Of a DNA stretch of 64,000 nucleotides, positions 53,101 through 60,371 are shown in pieces. Where the stretch lies: positions 1 to 64,000 of the forward strand of contig NZ_JAXUHN010000092.1 in the NCBI RefSeq assembly GCF_035916875.1, written 5' to 3'. The stretch's first letter is position 1. The number at the start of each line of letters is the position of its first letter. This stretch comes from Methylomicrobium sp035916875 (GTDB lineage: Bacteria > Pseudomonadota > Gammaproteobacteria > Methylococcales > Methylomonadaceae). A model generated the notes under the pieces. The model was not told the DNA's origin. It worked only from the letters and a program-made list of their open reading frames with translations, and searched no databases. A program made the position numbers and the translations under genes.

Positions 53101-53431
53101 TGAGCGGCACATCCGCGAGGGTCTGTCGGAAGACGAACTGGAACTGTTCGATCTGCTGAAGAAAGACAGGATGACGCCGGAGGAAACGCAGAACGTCAGG
53201 CTTGCGGCAAAGTCGTTATTGCATCGTTTGTTGGAAGAGCAACCCAAGGTGCTGGTACAGGATTGGTATAAGGATACGCAGACCCAAAAGCAGGTGCGCT
53301 CTGCCGTCGAGAAGGTGCTGGACACTAATCTGCCGGAAAGCTACGATCGTGTGTTATTCCGGGAGAAGTGCGACAACGTGTTCTACTTGATGCTCGACTA
53401 TGCTAGCCAGGGTAGGAAGTGGGCGGCTTAG
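50195..53431 (+). CDS. hsdR: Type I restriction enzyme subunit HsdR
   Basis: A 1078-residue translocase-endonuclease. The N-terminal nuclease domain has the PD-(D/E)xK arrangement (Asp149 in RRPDVLLY; Glu163 and Lys165 in FIELKNS). Walker A TQGSGKSF is at about residues 304-311 and DEAH at about 407-410. The second motor domain has LTGFDAPTLSTLYLDKPMQG and QTIARANRV. It cuts unmethylated DNA after translocation. I start at ATG 50195 (GCGGGGTGG just upstream); an in-frame GTG lies 6 bp earlier. Separated from hsdS by repeats and a toxin-antitoxin pair. Confidence 0.95.
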   Translation: MPNFISEDQIEQALVQKLQHLHGFDVLDCLTEKAEDLNDGSGRANKRDVILAERVREAAIRLNPAIPEAAIESALEKLLDRRQAMTLIAANREIYGLLRDGIPVQFDDAQGARQQEHMWLLDFNEPKNNRYLAVTQLWIKGERGFRRPDVLLYVNGIPLVFIELKNSNIKLRNAYDDNLTTYKAEIPQLFLTNAFCVLSNAIETKVGSITAEWGHFFNWLRADDEKQKIDRAAIREQGISLEGVIEGLLPRQRLLDYVENFILYYKDSSKIIAQNHQFIGVNRAYDAFLRREELAGKLGVFWHTQGSGKSFSMIFYARKIFRKQTGNFTFVVVTDRDDLDGQIYRNFLNTRTVTEAEAAQPKNSEEMRKFLGQHKRVVFTLIQKFRWDKGREYPELSPSKEIIVIVDEAHRTQYKSLAENMRKGLPNANYLAFTGTPLLGRERKTNAWFGGYVSEYNFQQSMDDGATVPLFYEKRVPEVLNQNEGLSEEFYRILEDENLDEAQQAKLEKRFAKEIEVIKRDDRLEKIARDIVYHFPRRGYLGKGLVVSVDKFTAVKMYDKVQRLWKEEIKDLRGRISKSANDIEKRRLSQTVEYMRLVEMAVVVSEDADEERKFADQKLGIKPHRERMNKLDAHGHDIEFNFKDENDPLQLVFVCAMWLTGFDAPTLSTLYLDKPMQGHTLMQTIARANRVTSWKISGVEKRNGEIVDYYNVFRNMKLALKDYAQGGDEIDTPVKEKAELFRLLDDAIEQGLVFCHEKEVALREVLGSDDVFEKLGRFNIFANALLANDEWRKGFNVYENTISSLYEACKPEIMGRGKQSRVREVAAFQYLRGVIDSLIEQTDIDKISLKIAELLDESVVVNDSEAFKVRQYSAEYQIIQKGKTWDLSKINFDKLREEFKQATYKNIEIADLRAFLQRKLELMLQQNATRTDFAQRLQQIIDTYNSGGSSTENYYEDLMKFTEDLRAEDERHIREGLSEDELELFDLLKKDRMTPEETQNVRLAAKSLLHRLLEEQPKVLVQDWYKDTQTQKQVRSAVEKVLDTNLPESYDRVLFREKCDNVFYLMLDYASQGRKWAA

Positions 53432-53458
53432 GTAATGAGAGTTATTTTGTAAATGTTA

Positions 53459-53491
53459 TAAAAAAGCCCCTGCAAATAGGGGGCTTTTTTA
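53459..53491. terminator. Bidirectional terminator hsdR / ntrC
   Basis: AAAAAAGCCCC and GGGGCTTTTTT stems around a short loop with A- and T-runs on both sides, between convergent genes. Confidence 0.9.
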
Positions 53492-54898
53492 TTCCTCAAT
53501 GCCCAACTCCTTGATTTTGCGAGTCAGGGTATTTCTGCCGTAACCCAGCAAAATGGCCGCTTCGTGCCGTTTGCCGTGGGTGAAGTTTAGCGCGGCCTTG
53601 ATCAAGATCGCCTCGACCGCCGGTATCGTTTGCTTGGCGACCTCGTGCTCCTTGGTCAGCAACTGGCGATCTATCCAGATTCTGAGCATCGACTCCCAAT
53701 TGCCGCTTTCCGCTTCCCGTTCCAGCGGTTTGTTCAACAGTTCGGGCGGCAGGTCGTGCAGGTGGATTTCGCGGCCGGAAGCCATTACGGTCAGCCAGCG
53801 GCAACAGTTTTCGAGCTGGCGGACGTTGCCGGGCCAATCCAGGCCGCTGAGATAGCTTTCCGCATCGGGGCGCAGGGTTTTGACTTCGGTGTTCAGTTCC
53901 TGTGCGGCCTGCGTCAGAAAATGTTTGAGCAACAGCGGAATATCCTGCTTGCGGTCGCGCAGCGGCGGAATGTGTATTCGAATCACGTTTAACCGATGAA
54001 ACAGGTCTTCGCGGAAGCGGCCTTGTTCGACCAGCACTTCGAGATTTTGGTGTGTCGCGGCAATGATGCGCACATCGACCTTGACCGAAAGATGCGCGCC
54101 GACCGGGTAAAACTCGCCGTCGGCAAGCACGCGGAGCAGCCGGGTTTGCAAATCCGCCGGCATGTCACCGATTTCGTCGAGAAACAGCGTGCCGCCGTTG
54201 GCCTGCTCAAAACGTCCGGCCCGACGGGCTTGAGCTCCGGTAAAGGCGCCTTTTTCATGGCCGAACAGTTCCGATTCCATCAGGTCTTTCGGGATTGCGG
54301 CCATGTTCAATGCGATGAACGGGTTTTTCGCGCGAGGGCTGTGTTTGTGCAAGGCTTTCGCGACCAGTTCCTTACCGGTACCCGATTCGCCGTTGATCAG
54401 CACGGTGATGTTAGAGCGTGCCAGGCGGCCGATCGCGCGGAACACTTCCTGCATCGCGGGGGCGGCGCCGATGATTTCGGGCGCCGATTCGAGCGCGGTG
54501 GCTTCTTTCTGGTTTTCCTGTTGCTGCCGGCTGTGCGTGCAGGCGCGGTGGGCCAGTTCGACGACTTCGTTGATGTCGAACGGTTTGGGCAGATATTCGA
54601 AGGCGCCGCCGTGGAAAGCCGATACCGCGCTTTCGAGATCCGAATGCGCGGTCATGATGATTACCGGCAGGCCCGGATAATTTTTTTGGATGCGGTCGAG
54701 GAGTTCGAAGCCGTCCATGCCGGGCATGCGGATGTCGGTCAGCAGCGCGTCGGGTTTGTCGTGTTGCAGCGCAAGCAAGAGTTCCTTGGCGTTCGCAAAG
54801 GACATCGTTTGCATGTTGGCTTTTTGCAGCGCTTTTTCGACAACCCAGCGGATCGATTTGTCGTCGTCTATGATCCAGACAGTTTCAGGTTTAGTCAT
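53489..54898 (-). CDS. ntrC: Nitrogen regulation response regulator NtrC
   Basis: A 469-residue sigma-54 activator. The receiver domain has Asp55 in LLTDIRMPG. The AAA+ domain has Walker A GESGTGKE (about 170-177), GAFTGA (217-222) for sigma-54 contact and Walker B GTLFLDEIGD (about 236-245). The C-terminal Fis-type helix-turn-helix ends LGYGRNTLTRKIKELG. It activates nitrogen-starvation genes when phosphorylated by NtrB. It overlaps ntrB by 8 bp. Confidence 0.97.
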   Translation of the reverse strand: MTKPETVWIIDDDKSIRWVVEKALQKANMQTMSFANAKELLLALQHDKPDALLTDIRMPGMDGFELLDRIQKNYPGLPVIIMTAHSDLESAVSAFHGGAFEYLPKPFDINEVVELAHRACTHSRQQQENQKEATALESAPEIIGAAPAMQEVFRAIGRLARSNITVLINGESGTGKELVAKALHKHSPRAKNPFIALNMAAIPKDLMESELFGHEKGAFTGAQARRAGRFEQANGGTLFLDEIGDMPADLQTRLLRVLADGEFYPVGAHLSVKVDVRIIAATHQNLEVLVEQGRFREDLFHRLNVIRIHIPPLRDRKQDIPLLLKHFLTQAAQELNTEVKTLRPDAESYLSGLDWPGNVRQLENCCRWLTVMASGREIHLHDLPPELLNKPLEREAESGNWESMLRIWIDRQLLTKEHEVAKQTIPAVEAILIKAALNFTHGKRHEAAILLGYGRNTLTRKIKELGIEE

Positions 54899-55940
54899 TG
54901 CCGGACTCTATCGGTAACAAGATGGAAAAGGTGGTATTGCCAGGCTCGCTTTCGCATTCGATCAGGCCGCCGTGCTGGTTGATCAGCGAATGAGCGATCG
55001 ACAATCCAAGGCCGGTGCCTTCGGGGCGGCCGGTGATCATCGGATAAAAAATCTGGTTCATCATTTCGGCGTCGATGCCGGGACCGTTGTCGGAAATGTC
55101 GATCTTAACCGACAGTTTATGGCATTTGCGCCCGATCGTGACATTGCGCTTGATGCGGGTTTTGACCCTGATCACGCCGGAACCGTCGACGGCCTGGACC
55201 GCGTTGCGGACGATGTTTAGCACGGCCTGAATCAACTGGTCTTTGTCAGCCTTCAGGTCGGGGATGCTAGGATCGTAGTCGCAAAGGATCAATAGGTTGC
55301 CGCTCGCTTCGGCTTCGACCAGTTGTCTGACGCGCTCCAGCACCTCATGGATGTTCAACATCTTTTTGTTCGGCAGTTTGTTAGGGCCGAGCATCTTGTC
55401 CATTAATCCTTGCAGCCGGTCGGATTCGGCAATGATGATACCGGTATATTCCTTGAGATCGGGATCGATCAACTCCAAATCCAATAGCTGCGCTGCGCCA
55501 CGAAGGCCGCCCAGCGGATTTTTGATTTCATGTGCGAGACCCCTGACCAGGAGTTTGGCGGTGTTTTGTTGCGATAACAACTGTTCTTCCTTGGAGATTC
55601 TGAGATGATTGTCCACCGGCAAGAGCTCGACCAGGATTTCAGCCCGTCCGTCGTCGGTAAAGATCGGTGTTGCACTAAAAGTGATCGTTACGGTCTGGCC
55701 GATCCGGTTCAATGTCAGCGCCCGATCGAGCAGCGGCTCGGACATCGTTAGCGACAGTTTCAAATTGGCGAGCAGAGCCGGGTCGGAGATCTTGAATAAC
55801 TCTTGCGCGTTATGGCCGAGTAGTTGATTGGCGCTGTCGGCCAGCAACACTTCTCCCGATGTGTTGATGTAAGCCAGGTTCAAGTCCTGGTCGAATAATA
55901 AAATCGCGGAGTTCAGGTGGTCCAGTATCCTTTTATGCAT
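54891..55940 (-). CDS. glnL: Nitrogen regulation sensor kinase NtrB
   Basis: A 349-residue cytoplasmic histidine kinase. The PAS domain is at about 5-110 and phosphoacceptor His137 is in GLAHEIKNPLGGLRGAA. ATP-binding motifs are QAVLNIVRNAVQAV (N box), DNGPGID (G1) and GRPEGTGLGLSIAHSL (G2). No membrane segments, as expected. PII protein (GlnB/GlnK) controls its kinase/phosphatase balance. It lies about 200 bp after glnA on the same strand, beyond the glnA terminator. Confidence 0.96.
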   Translation of the reverse strand: MHKRILDHLNSAILLFDQDLNLAYINTSGEVLLADSANQLLGHNAQELFKISDPALLANLKLSLTMSEPLLDRALTLNRIGQTVTITFSATPIFTDDGRAEILVELLPVDNHLRISKEEQLLSQQNTAKLLVRGLAHEIKNPLGGLRGAAQLLDLELIDPDLKEYTGIIIAESDRLQGLMDKMLGPNKLPNKKMLNIHEVLERVRQLVEAEASGNLLILCDYDPSIPDLKADKDQLIQAVLNIVRNAVQAVDGSGVIRVKTRIKRNVTIGRKCHKLSVKIDISDNGPGIDAEMMNQIFYPMITGRPEGTGLGLSIAHSLINQHGGLIECESEPGNTTFSILLPIESGND

Positions 55941-56080
55941 AACGAGTGTGCCTTTCTAATCTAACTTATATTCTGTTTATTTCTAACGAGCAATTTATAG
56001 GCCAATATATAAAAGTGCAAAAAAAAGGATTTGTGCGGCGTTTATTTCGTTAGAGAGATTATTATAGGGCGTAGCTAAAA

Positions 56081-56106
56081 AAAACGCCCCATTATGGGGC
56101 GTTTTG
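56081..56106 (-). terminator. glnA terminator
   Basis: AAAACGCCCC and GGGGCGTTTT enclose ATTAT, with A/T-runs on both sides. It separates glnA from ntrBC, so read-through would be partial. Confidence 0.88.
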
Positions 56107-56138
56107 TATATCAACCTACGAAGCTATGTCGGCAGGAT

Positions 56139-57548
56139 TTACAAGCTATAGTACATGTCGTATTCGACCGGGTGGGTGCTCATGCGCAGACGGGTCACTT
56201 CGGCCATTTTCAGGTCAATATAGCCGTCTATCACGTCATCGGTGAACACGCCGCCTTGGGTCAGGAACTCACGGTCCTTATCGAGTGCTTCCAGGGCTTG
56301 GTCGAATGCATGGCAGACTTGCGGGATGTTTTTCGCTTCTTCGGCCGGCAAATCGTACAGGTCCTTATCCATCGCATCGCCTGGATGGATTTTGTTTTGG
56401 ATGCCGTCGAGACCCGCCATTAGCATCGCGGAGAATGCCAGGTAAGGGTTCGCGGTCGAATCCGGGAAGCGCACTTCGATACGGCGGCCTTTCGGATTGT
56501 TCACGAAAGGAATACGGATCGACGCGGAACGGTTGCGGGCGGAATACGCCAGCATGACTGGAGCTTCAAAGCCTGGAACCAGACGCTTGTAACTGTTGGT
56601 CGAGGCGTTGGTGAATGCGTTCAGGGCTCTGGCGTGCTTGATGATGCCGCCGATGTAATACAACGCCAGTTCGGACAGGCCGCCGTACTGGTCGCCGGTA
56701 AACAGGTTCGCGCCACCTTTGGAGAGCGACTGATGCACGTGCATGCCGCTGCCGTTGTCGCCGACCATCGGTTTCGGCATGAAAGTCGCGGTTTTTCCGT
56801 AGGCGTGCGCGATATTCGAAATCACATATTTCAGTGCCAAGACTTCATCGGCTTTTTTAACCAACGTGTTGAAACGGACGCCGATTTCGCATTGACCCGC
56901 GGTCGCGACTTCGTGGTGATGCACTTCGGTTACCTGACCCATTTCACCCAGCACTTGACACATTGCGGAACGCATGTCTTGCAGAGAGTCGACCGGTGGA
57001 ACCGGGAAGTAGCCGCCTTTCACGCCCGGACGGTGGCCGATGTTGCCGTCGGGATAGACTTTTTCGGAGTTCCAGCCTGCTTCTTCGGAATCGATCTTGA
57101 AGAAAGAGCCGCTCATGTCCGCGCCCCAGCGCACATCGTCGAAAATGAAAAATTCATTTTCCGGTCCGAATAATGCGGTATCGGCGATACCGGTCGATTG
57201 CAGATAGGCCTCCGCGCGTTTTGCGATCGAACGCGGATCGCGCTCATAACCCTGCATGTTTCTGGGTTCGATAATGTCGCAGCGTAGAATCAGCGTCGCG
57301 TCGTCATAGAAAGGATCCATCACTGCGGTTGAGGGATCCGGCATCAGAATCATGTCCGATTCGTTGATGTGTTTCCAGCCGGCGATTGAAGACCCGTCGA
57401 ACATATTGCCGTCTTCAAAGGTGTCCTCGCTGATCGTATGTGCAGGGAATGTGACATGCTGTTCCTTGCCTCGGGTATCACAAAAACGGAAATCGACGAA
57501 TTTCACGTCGTTGTCCTTGATCATTTTTAAAACATTTTCTACAGACAT
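56139..57548 (-). CDS. glnA: Glutamine synthetase type I
   Basis: A 469-residue dodecameric enzyme that joins ammonium to glutamate. Motifs are KFVDFRFCDTRGKEQHV, FDGSSIAGWKHINESDM, NGSGMHVHQSLS, and the adenylylation Tyr in MDKDLYDLP near residue 398, so activity should be controlled by GlnE. AAGGAG precedes the ATG. Two NtrC-type sites lie about 175-210 bp upstream. A clear sigma-54 promoter towards glnA was not identified. Confidence 0.98.
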   Translation of the reverse strand: MSVENVLKMIKDNDVKFVDFRFCDTRGKEQHVTFPAHTISEDTFEDGNMFDGSSIAGWKHINESDMILMPDPSTAVMDPFYDDATLILRCDIIEPRNMQGYERDPRSIAKRAEAYLQSTGIADTALFGPENEFFIFDDVRWGADMSGSFFKIDSEEAGWNSEKVYPDGNIGHRPGVKGGYFPVPPVDSLQDMRSAMCQVLGEMGQVTEVHHHEVATAGQCEIGVRFNTLVKKADEVLALKYVISNIAHAYGKTATFMPKPMVGDNGSGMHVHQSLSKGGANLFTGDQYGGLSELALYYIGGIIKHARALNAFTNASTNSYKRLVPGFEAPVMLAYSARNRSASIRIPFVNNPKGRRIEVRFPDSTANPYLAFSAMLMAGLDGIQNKIHPGDAMDKDLYDLPAEEAKNIPQVCHAFDQALEALDKDREFLTQGGVFTDDVIDGYIDLKMAEVTRLRMSTHPVEYDMYYSL

Positions 57549-57721
57549 TTGGGGTCTCCTTGGGATCGATTTGTGTCAAATGATTTATTAGCCAAACTTA
57601 ATTACGATACCATTTTTTTTGCCGCATGATCCACAAAAAAAATATTGGCCGATCTGCAGCAAGAGCAAAACGGCTTATCTTTGAATAAGAGGTATTTAGT
57701 ATGAATGTTTGTTTGTTTTTG

Positions 57722-57736
57722 GTGCAATAATGGTGT
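57722..57736. promoter_or_regulatory. Weaker NtrC-type site
   Basis: GTGCAATAATGGTGT is an imperfect GCAC-N7-GTGC palindrome. It begins 21 bp before the start of a stronger site, two helical turns away, as expected for cooperative NtrC dimers. Confidence 0.55.
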
Positions 57737-57742
57737 AAAAAC

Positions 57743-57757
57743 GCACAATATTGGTGC
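57743..57757. promoter_or_regulatory. NtrC-binding site between glnA and the porin gene
   Basis: GCACAATATTGGTGC matches the NtrC consensus GCAC-N7-GTGC exactly. Its centre is about 93 bp upstream of the sigma-54 promoter core at 57843 and about 200 bp from the glnA start, so it could serve both genes. Confidence 0.75.
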
Positions 57758-57842
57758 GGTATGCTTTTGGGGTGATAAGCATCAGACGCCAATATAATGA
57801 ATTTCTGTTGCATTATTGCAAACAGAATTGCGGTAAAGCAAC

Positions 57843-57857
57843 TGGCATTAATATTGC
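57843..57857 (+). promoter_or_regulatory. Sigma-54 promoter of the porin gene
   Basis: TGGCATTAATATTGC matches TGGCAC-N5-TTGC with one difference and has the invariant GG/GC at the correct 10-bp separation. Transcription would start near 57869, about 105 bp before the porin ATG. Confidence 0.8.
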
Positions 57858-57973
57858 TTGTCTCTTTGCAGGTGCATGATGCGCTATTGATCGACCCAAT
57901 GTCGGGTTGTCGGGTAGTTTAGGCATTATGTTCGTATTTCGAAATCAAGATAATCTAATGCAGGGCTATCACC

Positions 57974-59374
57974 ATGAAAAAATATCAAAGCAATGATCGC
58001 GCCAATTTCAAACCATTGGCTTTAGGAGTGGTGCTTTTTTCGGCTGCCGGCGTAACACAGGCCGCTGAACTGAGTGAAGCGGATTCGGCAGCAAACGCAA
58101 CTCAGGCCGCTACGTTTGCCAACGCGGATCGCTTACTTGAAGCATTGGGGGACCCGAACGGCAGCAAGGTTATGAAAAATTTGGGCTTGACGGTCGGCGG
58201 CTGGACGAACGCCGGCATTACCTACAATTCGATCAGCCCGCAAAACAATTTCAACGGGCCGGTTACGTTTGGCGACCGGTCGGGGGAATTTCAATTGAAT
58301 CAATTGAATTTATTCTTACAACGCGCGGTCGCGGCCGAAGGCGACAATTTCGATTTAGGCTTTCGTTTCGACGTGATGTTCGGCACCGATGCGATCTTCA
58401 CGCAAGCCTACGGTGTGCCGGCATTTGACGTAAATTCGGGCGTGCCGTTGAATCGAAATCACTGGGACCTCAATCTGCTGGGCAGCAACGACAACCGTTT
58501 TTACGATCTGGCAATGCCGCAAGCCTATCTGGAAGCCTATCTGCCGATCGGCAACGGTATCAATATCAAGGCCGGTCATTTCTATACGCCGATCGGATAC
58601 GAAACGGTACCGGCGCCGGATAATTTCTTCTACACGCACGCCTATACGATGCAATACGGCGAGCCGTTCACCCATACCGGTATCCTCGGCAGTTATACGG
58701 TTGATGATCATTGGTCCGTGATCGGCGGTGTCGTGACCGGCAGCGCGACCGGCGGTTGGGACGGTGGCTGGGATAAGCAGTTGGGCAATTGGGCGGGCCT
58801 TGCCGGCGCGACCTGGACCAACGCGGATACGGGAACGTCTTTGAACGTGACCGGTACTTACGGCGGCACTTCAGAGCAAAGCAGCAAAGCCTGGGGCATG
58901 TATAGCGTCGTGTTGAAGCAGAATATCGGCGACAAGACCCATTGGGTCCTGCAACATGATCATGGTTATGCGAATGGCGTCTTAACTGCGAATGGTATCG
59001 AAGATGCACAATGGTACGGTATCAATACCCATCTGTATTATGACATCAGCGATACGTTGACCGCAGGCGTCCGCGGCGAATGGTTCCGAGATCAAAACGG
59101 ATTTCGGGTTTTTGCTCCCGGACGGGTAGGGGCTGCCACCGACGGCAGCGGCAGCAGTTTTGCCGCGGCGGGCAATTTTGGCGCGACCAGCGCGCCGTCC
59201 AGCTATTATGCGGTGACTGCGGGCATCAACTGGAAGCCGGTCAAATGGCTGAATTTGCGTCCGAACGTGCGCTATGATTGGGCTGATGGTGCTCGCCCTT
59301 TCGGCGGCGACAGCACAACGACCGGCAAACTGGATCAATTCCTGTTTTCGACGGACTTCACGGTCAGCTTTTAA
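57974..59374 (+). CDS. BBP2-type outer-membrane beta-barrel porin
   Basis: A 466-residue outer-membrane protein. The signal peptide spans about residues 1-31 (ALGVVLFSAAGVTQA, A). The mature part contains LTVGGWTNAGITYNS, FQLNQLNLFLQRAV, IKAGHFYTPIGYETV and many alternating aromatic strands. The last residue is Phe in DFTVSF, the barrel-assembly signal. This pattern is that of BBP2/OmpL-like porins whose substrates are mostly unknown. A sigma-54 promoter with upstream NtrC sites and its place between glnA and glnK-amtB suggest it admits a nitrogen compound during starvation. The substrate is inference. Confidence 0.85.
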   Translation: MKKYQSNDRANFKPLALGVVLFSAAGVTQAAELSEADSAANATQAATFANADRLLEALGDPNGSKVMKNLGLTVGGWTNAGITYNSISPQNNFNGPVTFGDRSGEFQLNQLNLFLQRAVAAEGDNFDLGFRFDVMFGTDAIFTQAYGVPAFDVNSGVPLNRNHWDLNLLGSNDNRFYDLAMPQAYLEAYLPIGNGINIKAGHFYTPIGYETVPAPDNFFYTHAYTMQYGEPFTHTGILGSYTVDDHWSVIGGVVTGSATGGWDGGWDKQLGNWAGLAGATWTNADTGTSLNVTGTYGGTSEQSSKAWGMYSVVLKQNIGDKTHWVLQHDHGYANGVLTANGIEDAQWYGINTHLYYDISDTLTAGVRGEWFRDQNGFRVFAPGRVGAATDGSGSSFAAAGNFGATSAPSSYYAVTAGINWKPVKWLNLRPNVRYDWADGARPFGGDSTTTGKLDQFLFSTDFTVSF

Positions 59375-59401
59375 ATCATTATACAATCGTTGACGCTTTG
59401 C

Positions 59402-59432
59402 CAAAATGCGCCTTAGGGCGCATTTTGTTTTT
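59402..59432 (+). terminator. Porin terminator
   Basis: AAAATGCGCC and GGGCGCATTTT stem followed by GTTTTTG. Confidence 0.85.
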
Positions 59433-59640
59433 GCTGCCGGCCCGACAAATCCATCACGCTTCGCCATCAATTACGGCGATAGTCTTTGCCGGGCTCGCGA
59501 TGTGCTTTACCGGCAAAAAAACGCACCCAGCCCGGTTGCCTTGCGGACAATTTTGCCTGTCTGGGTCAGCGCCGATGTTTTGCGAGTATCTGTCATTGAA
59601 ATTGGCGCATCAGAATTGGCGCGCTTGAATTCCAATGAAT

Positions 59641-59655
59641 GCACCAAAATTGACC
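59641..59655. promoter_or_regulatory. Candidate NtrC site upstream of glnK1 (distal)
   Basis: GCACCAAAATTGACC keeps the left half and centre of the NtrC consensus GCACCAAAATGGTGC but has a degenerate right half. About 300 bp upstream of the sigma-54 promoter. Confidence 0.4.
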
Positions 59656-59670
59656 GGTAATCGGCAAAAC

Positions 59671-59685
59671 GAACTGAAGTGGTGC
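59671..59685. promoter_or_regulatory. Candidate NtrC site upstream of glnK1 (proximal)
   Basis: GAACTGAAGTGGTGC differs from GCAC-N7-GTGC at one position and lies 30 bp from the distal candidate, three helical turns. Confidence 0.45.
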
Positions 59686-59949
59686 GCTAATACGTTGTAT
59701 TGAATGGCCAACTCTAAGCGCTTGGATTTCAAGGTTGACGATTTTTACTCCGGTTGCTTGCTGAAACCGCGGAATGTCGCCGGAAGCTTGAAATTTTTCG
59801 GTAAAAAAGGCGTTTCGGCGGAAGCGGCGTTGAAGATATTGTCTGTGTCGATATTCCTGACTTTTCAAGCAGCGCCGATGCCGGTTCGAGTGATGATTTC
59901 GCCGGTATCGCTGCGTCTATCAAAAGCTTGCAGGGCTGGTTGTTTTTAT

Positions 59950-59964
59950 TGGCATAATCATTGC
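59950..59964 (+). promoter_or_regulatory. Sigma-54 promoter of glnK1-amtB1
   Basis: TGGCATAATCATTGC matches TGGCAC-N5-TTGC with one difference; GG and GC are 10 bp apart. It predicts a start near 59976, 35 bp before the glnK1 ATG. Confidence 0.85.
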
Positions 59965-60010
59965 TTTCCTCGATTGTGGAATCGTTTTTTTATTCAGCAA
60001 GAGGCAACTT

Positions 60011-60349
60011 ATGAAACTGATCACTGCTATCGTTAAACCCTTTAAACTGGATGATGTCCGCGAGGCGCTTTCAGAAATCGGGGTTACCGGCGTTACCGTT
60101 ACTGAAGTCAAGGGGTTCGGCCGCCAGAAAGGGCATACCGAGTTATATCGCGGCGCTGAATATGTCGTCGATTTTTTGCCGAAAACCAAAGTGGAAGTGG
60201 CTATTTCCAGTCCGTTGCTCGATCAGGCGCTCGAGGCAATCGCCAAGGCGGCAGGGACCGGAAAAATTGGAGACGGTAAAATTTTTGTGACCAATTTGGA
60301 GCAAGTAATCCGGATTCGTACCGGAGAAACCGGCGATGAAGCACTCTAA
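60011..60349 (+). CDS. glnK: PII signalling protein GlnK, copy 1
   Basis: A 112-residue trimeric PII protein. It starts MKLITAIVKPFKLDDVREAL. The T-loop TELYRGAEYVVDFLPK contains Tyr51, the uridylylation site. The C-terminal GDGKIFVTNLEQVIRIRTGE is typical. It blocks AmtB when ammonium is plentiful and tunes NtrB. It is followed 22 bp downstream by amtB1 and preceded by a sigma-54 promoter, the standard glnK-amtB unit. Confidence 0.96.
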   Translation: MKLITAIVKPFKLDDVREALSEIGVTGVTVTEVKGFGRQKGHTELYRGAEYVVDFLPKTKVEVAISSPLLDQALEAIAKAAGTGKIGDGKIFVTNLEQVIRIRTGETGDEAL

Positions 60350-60371
60350 GCATTTAAGTAAGGACGGAATT

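Larger units (their letters stand above)
59433..60010. other. Long intergenic region upstream of glnK1
   Basis: About 580 bp with no supported gene; short frames here lack ribosome binding sites or family features. It holds two candidate NtrC sites and a sigma-54 promoter. The rest may be decayed sequence. Confidence 0.55.

Noticed and set aside
57549..57720. Search for a sigma-54 promoter facing glnA
   Set aside because: No GG-N10-GC pair with acceptable flanks on the minus strand; the NtrC sites may serve glnA but the promoter could not be assigned.
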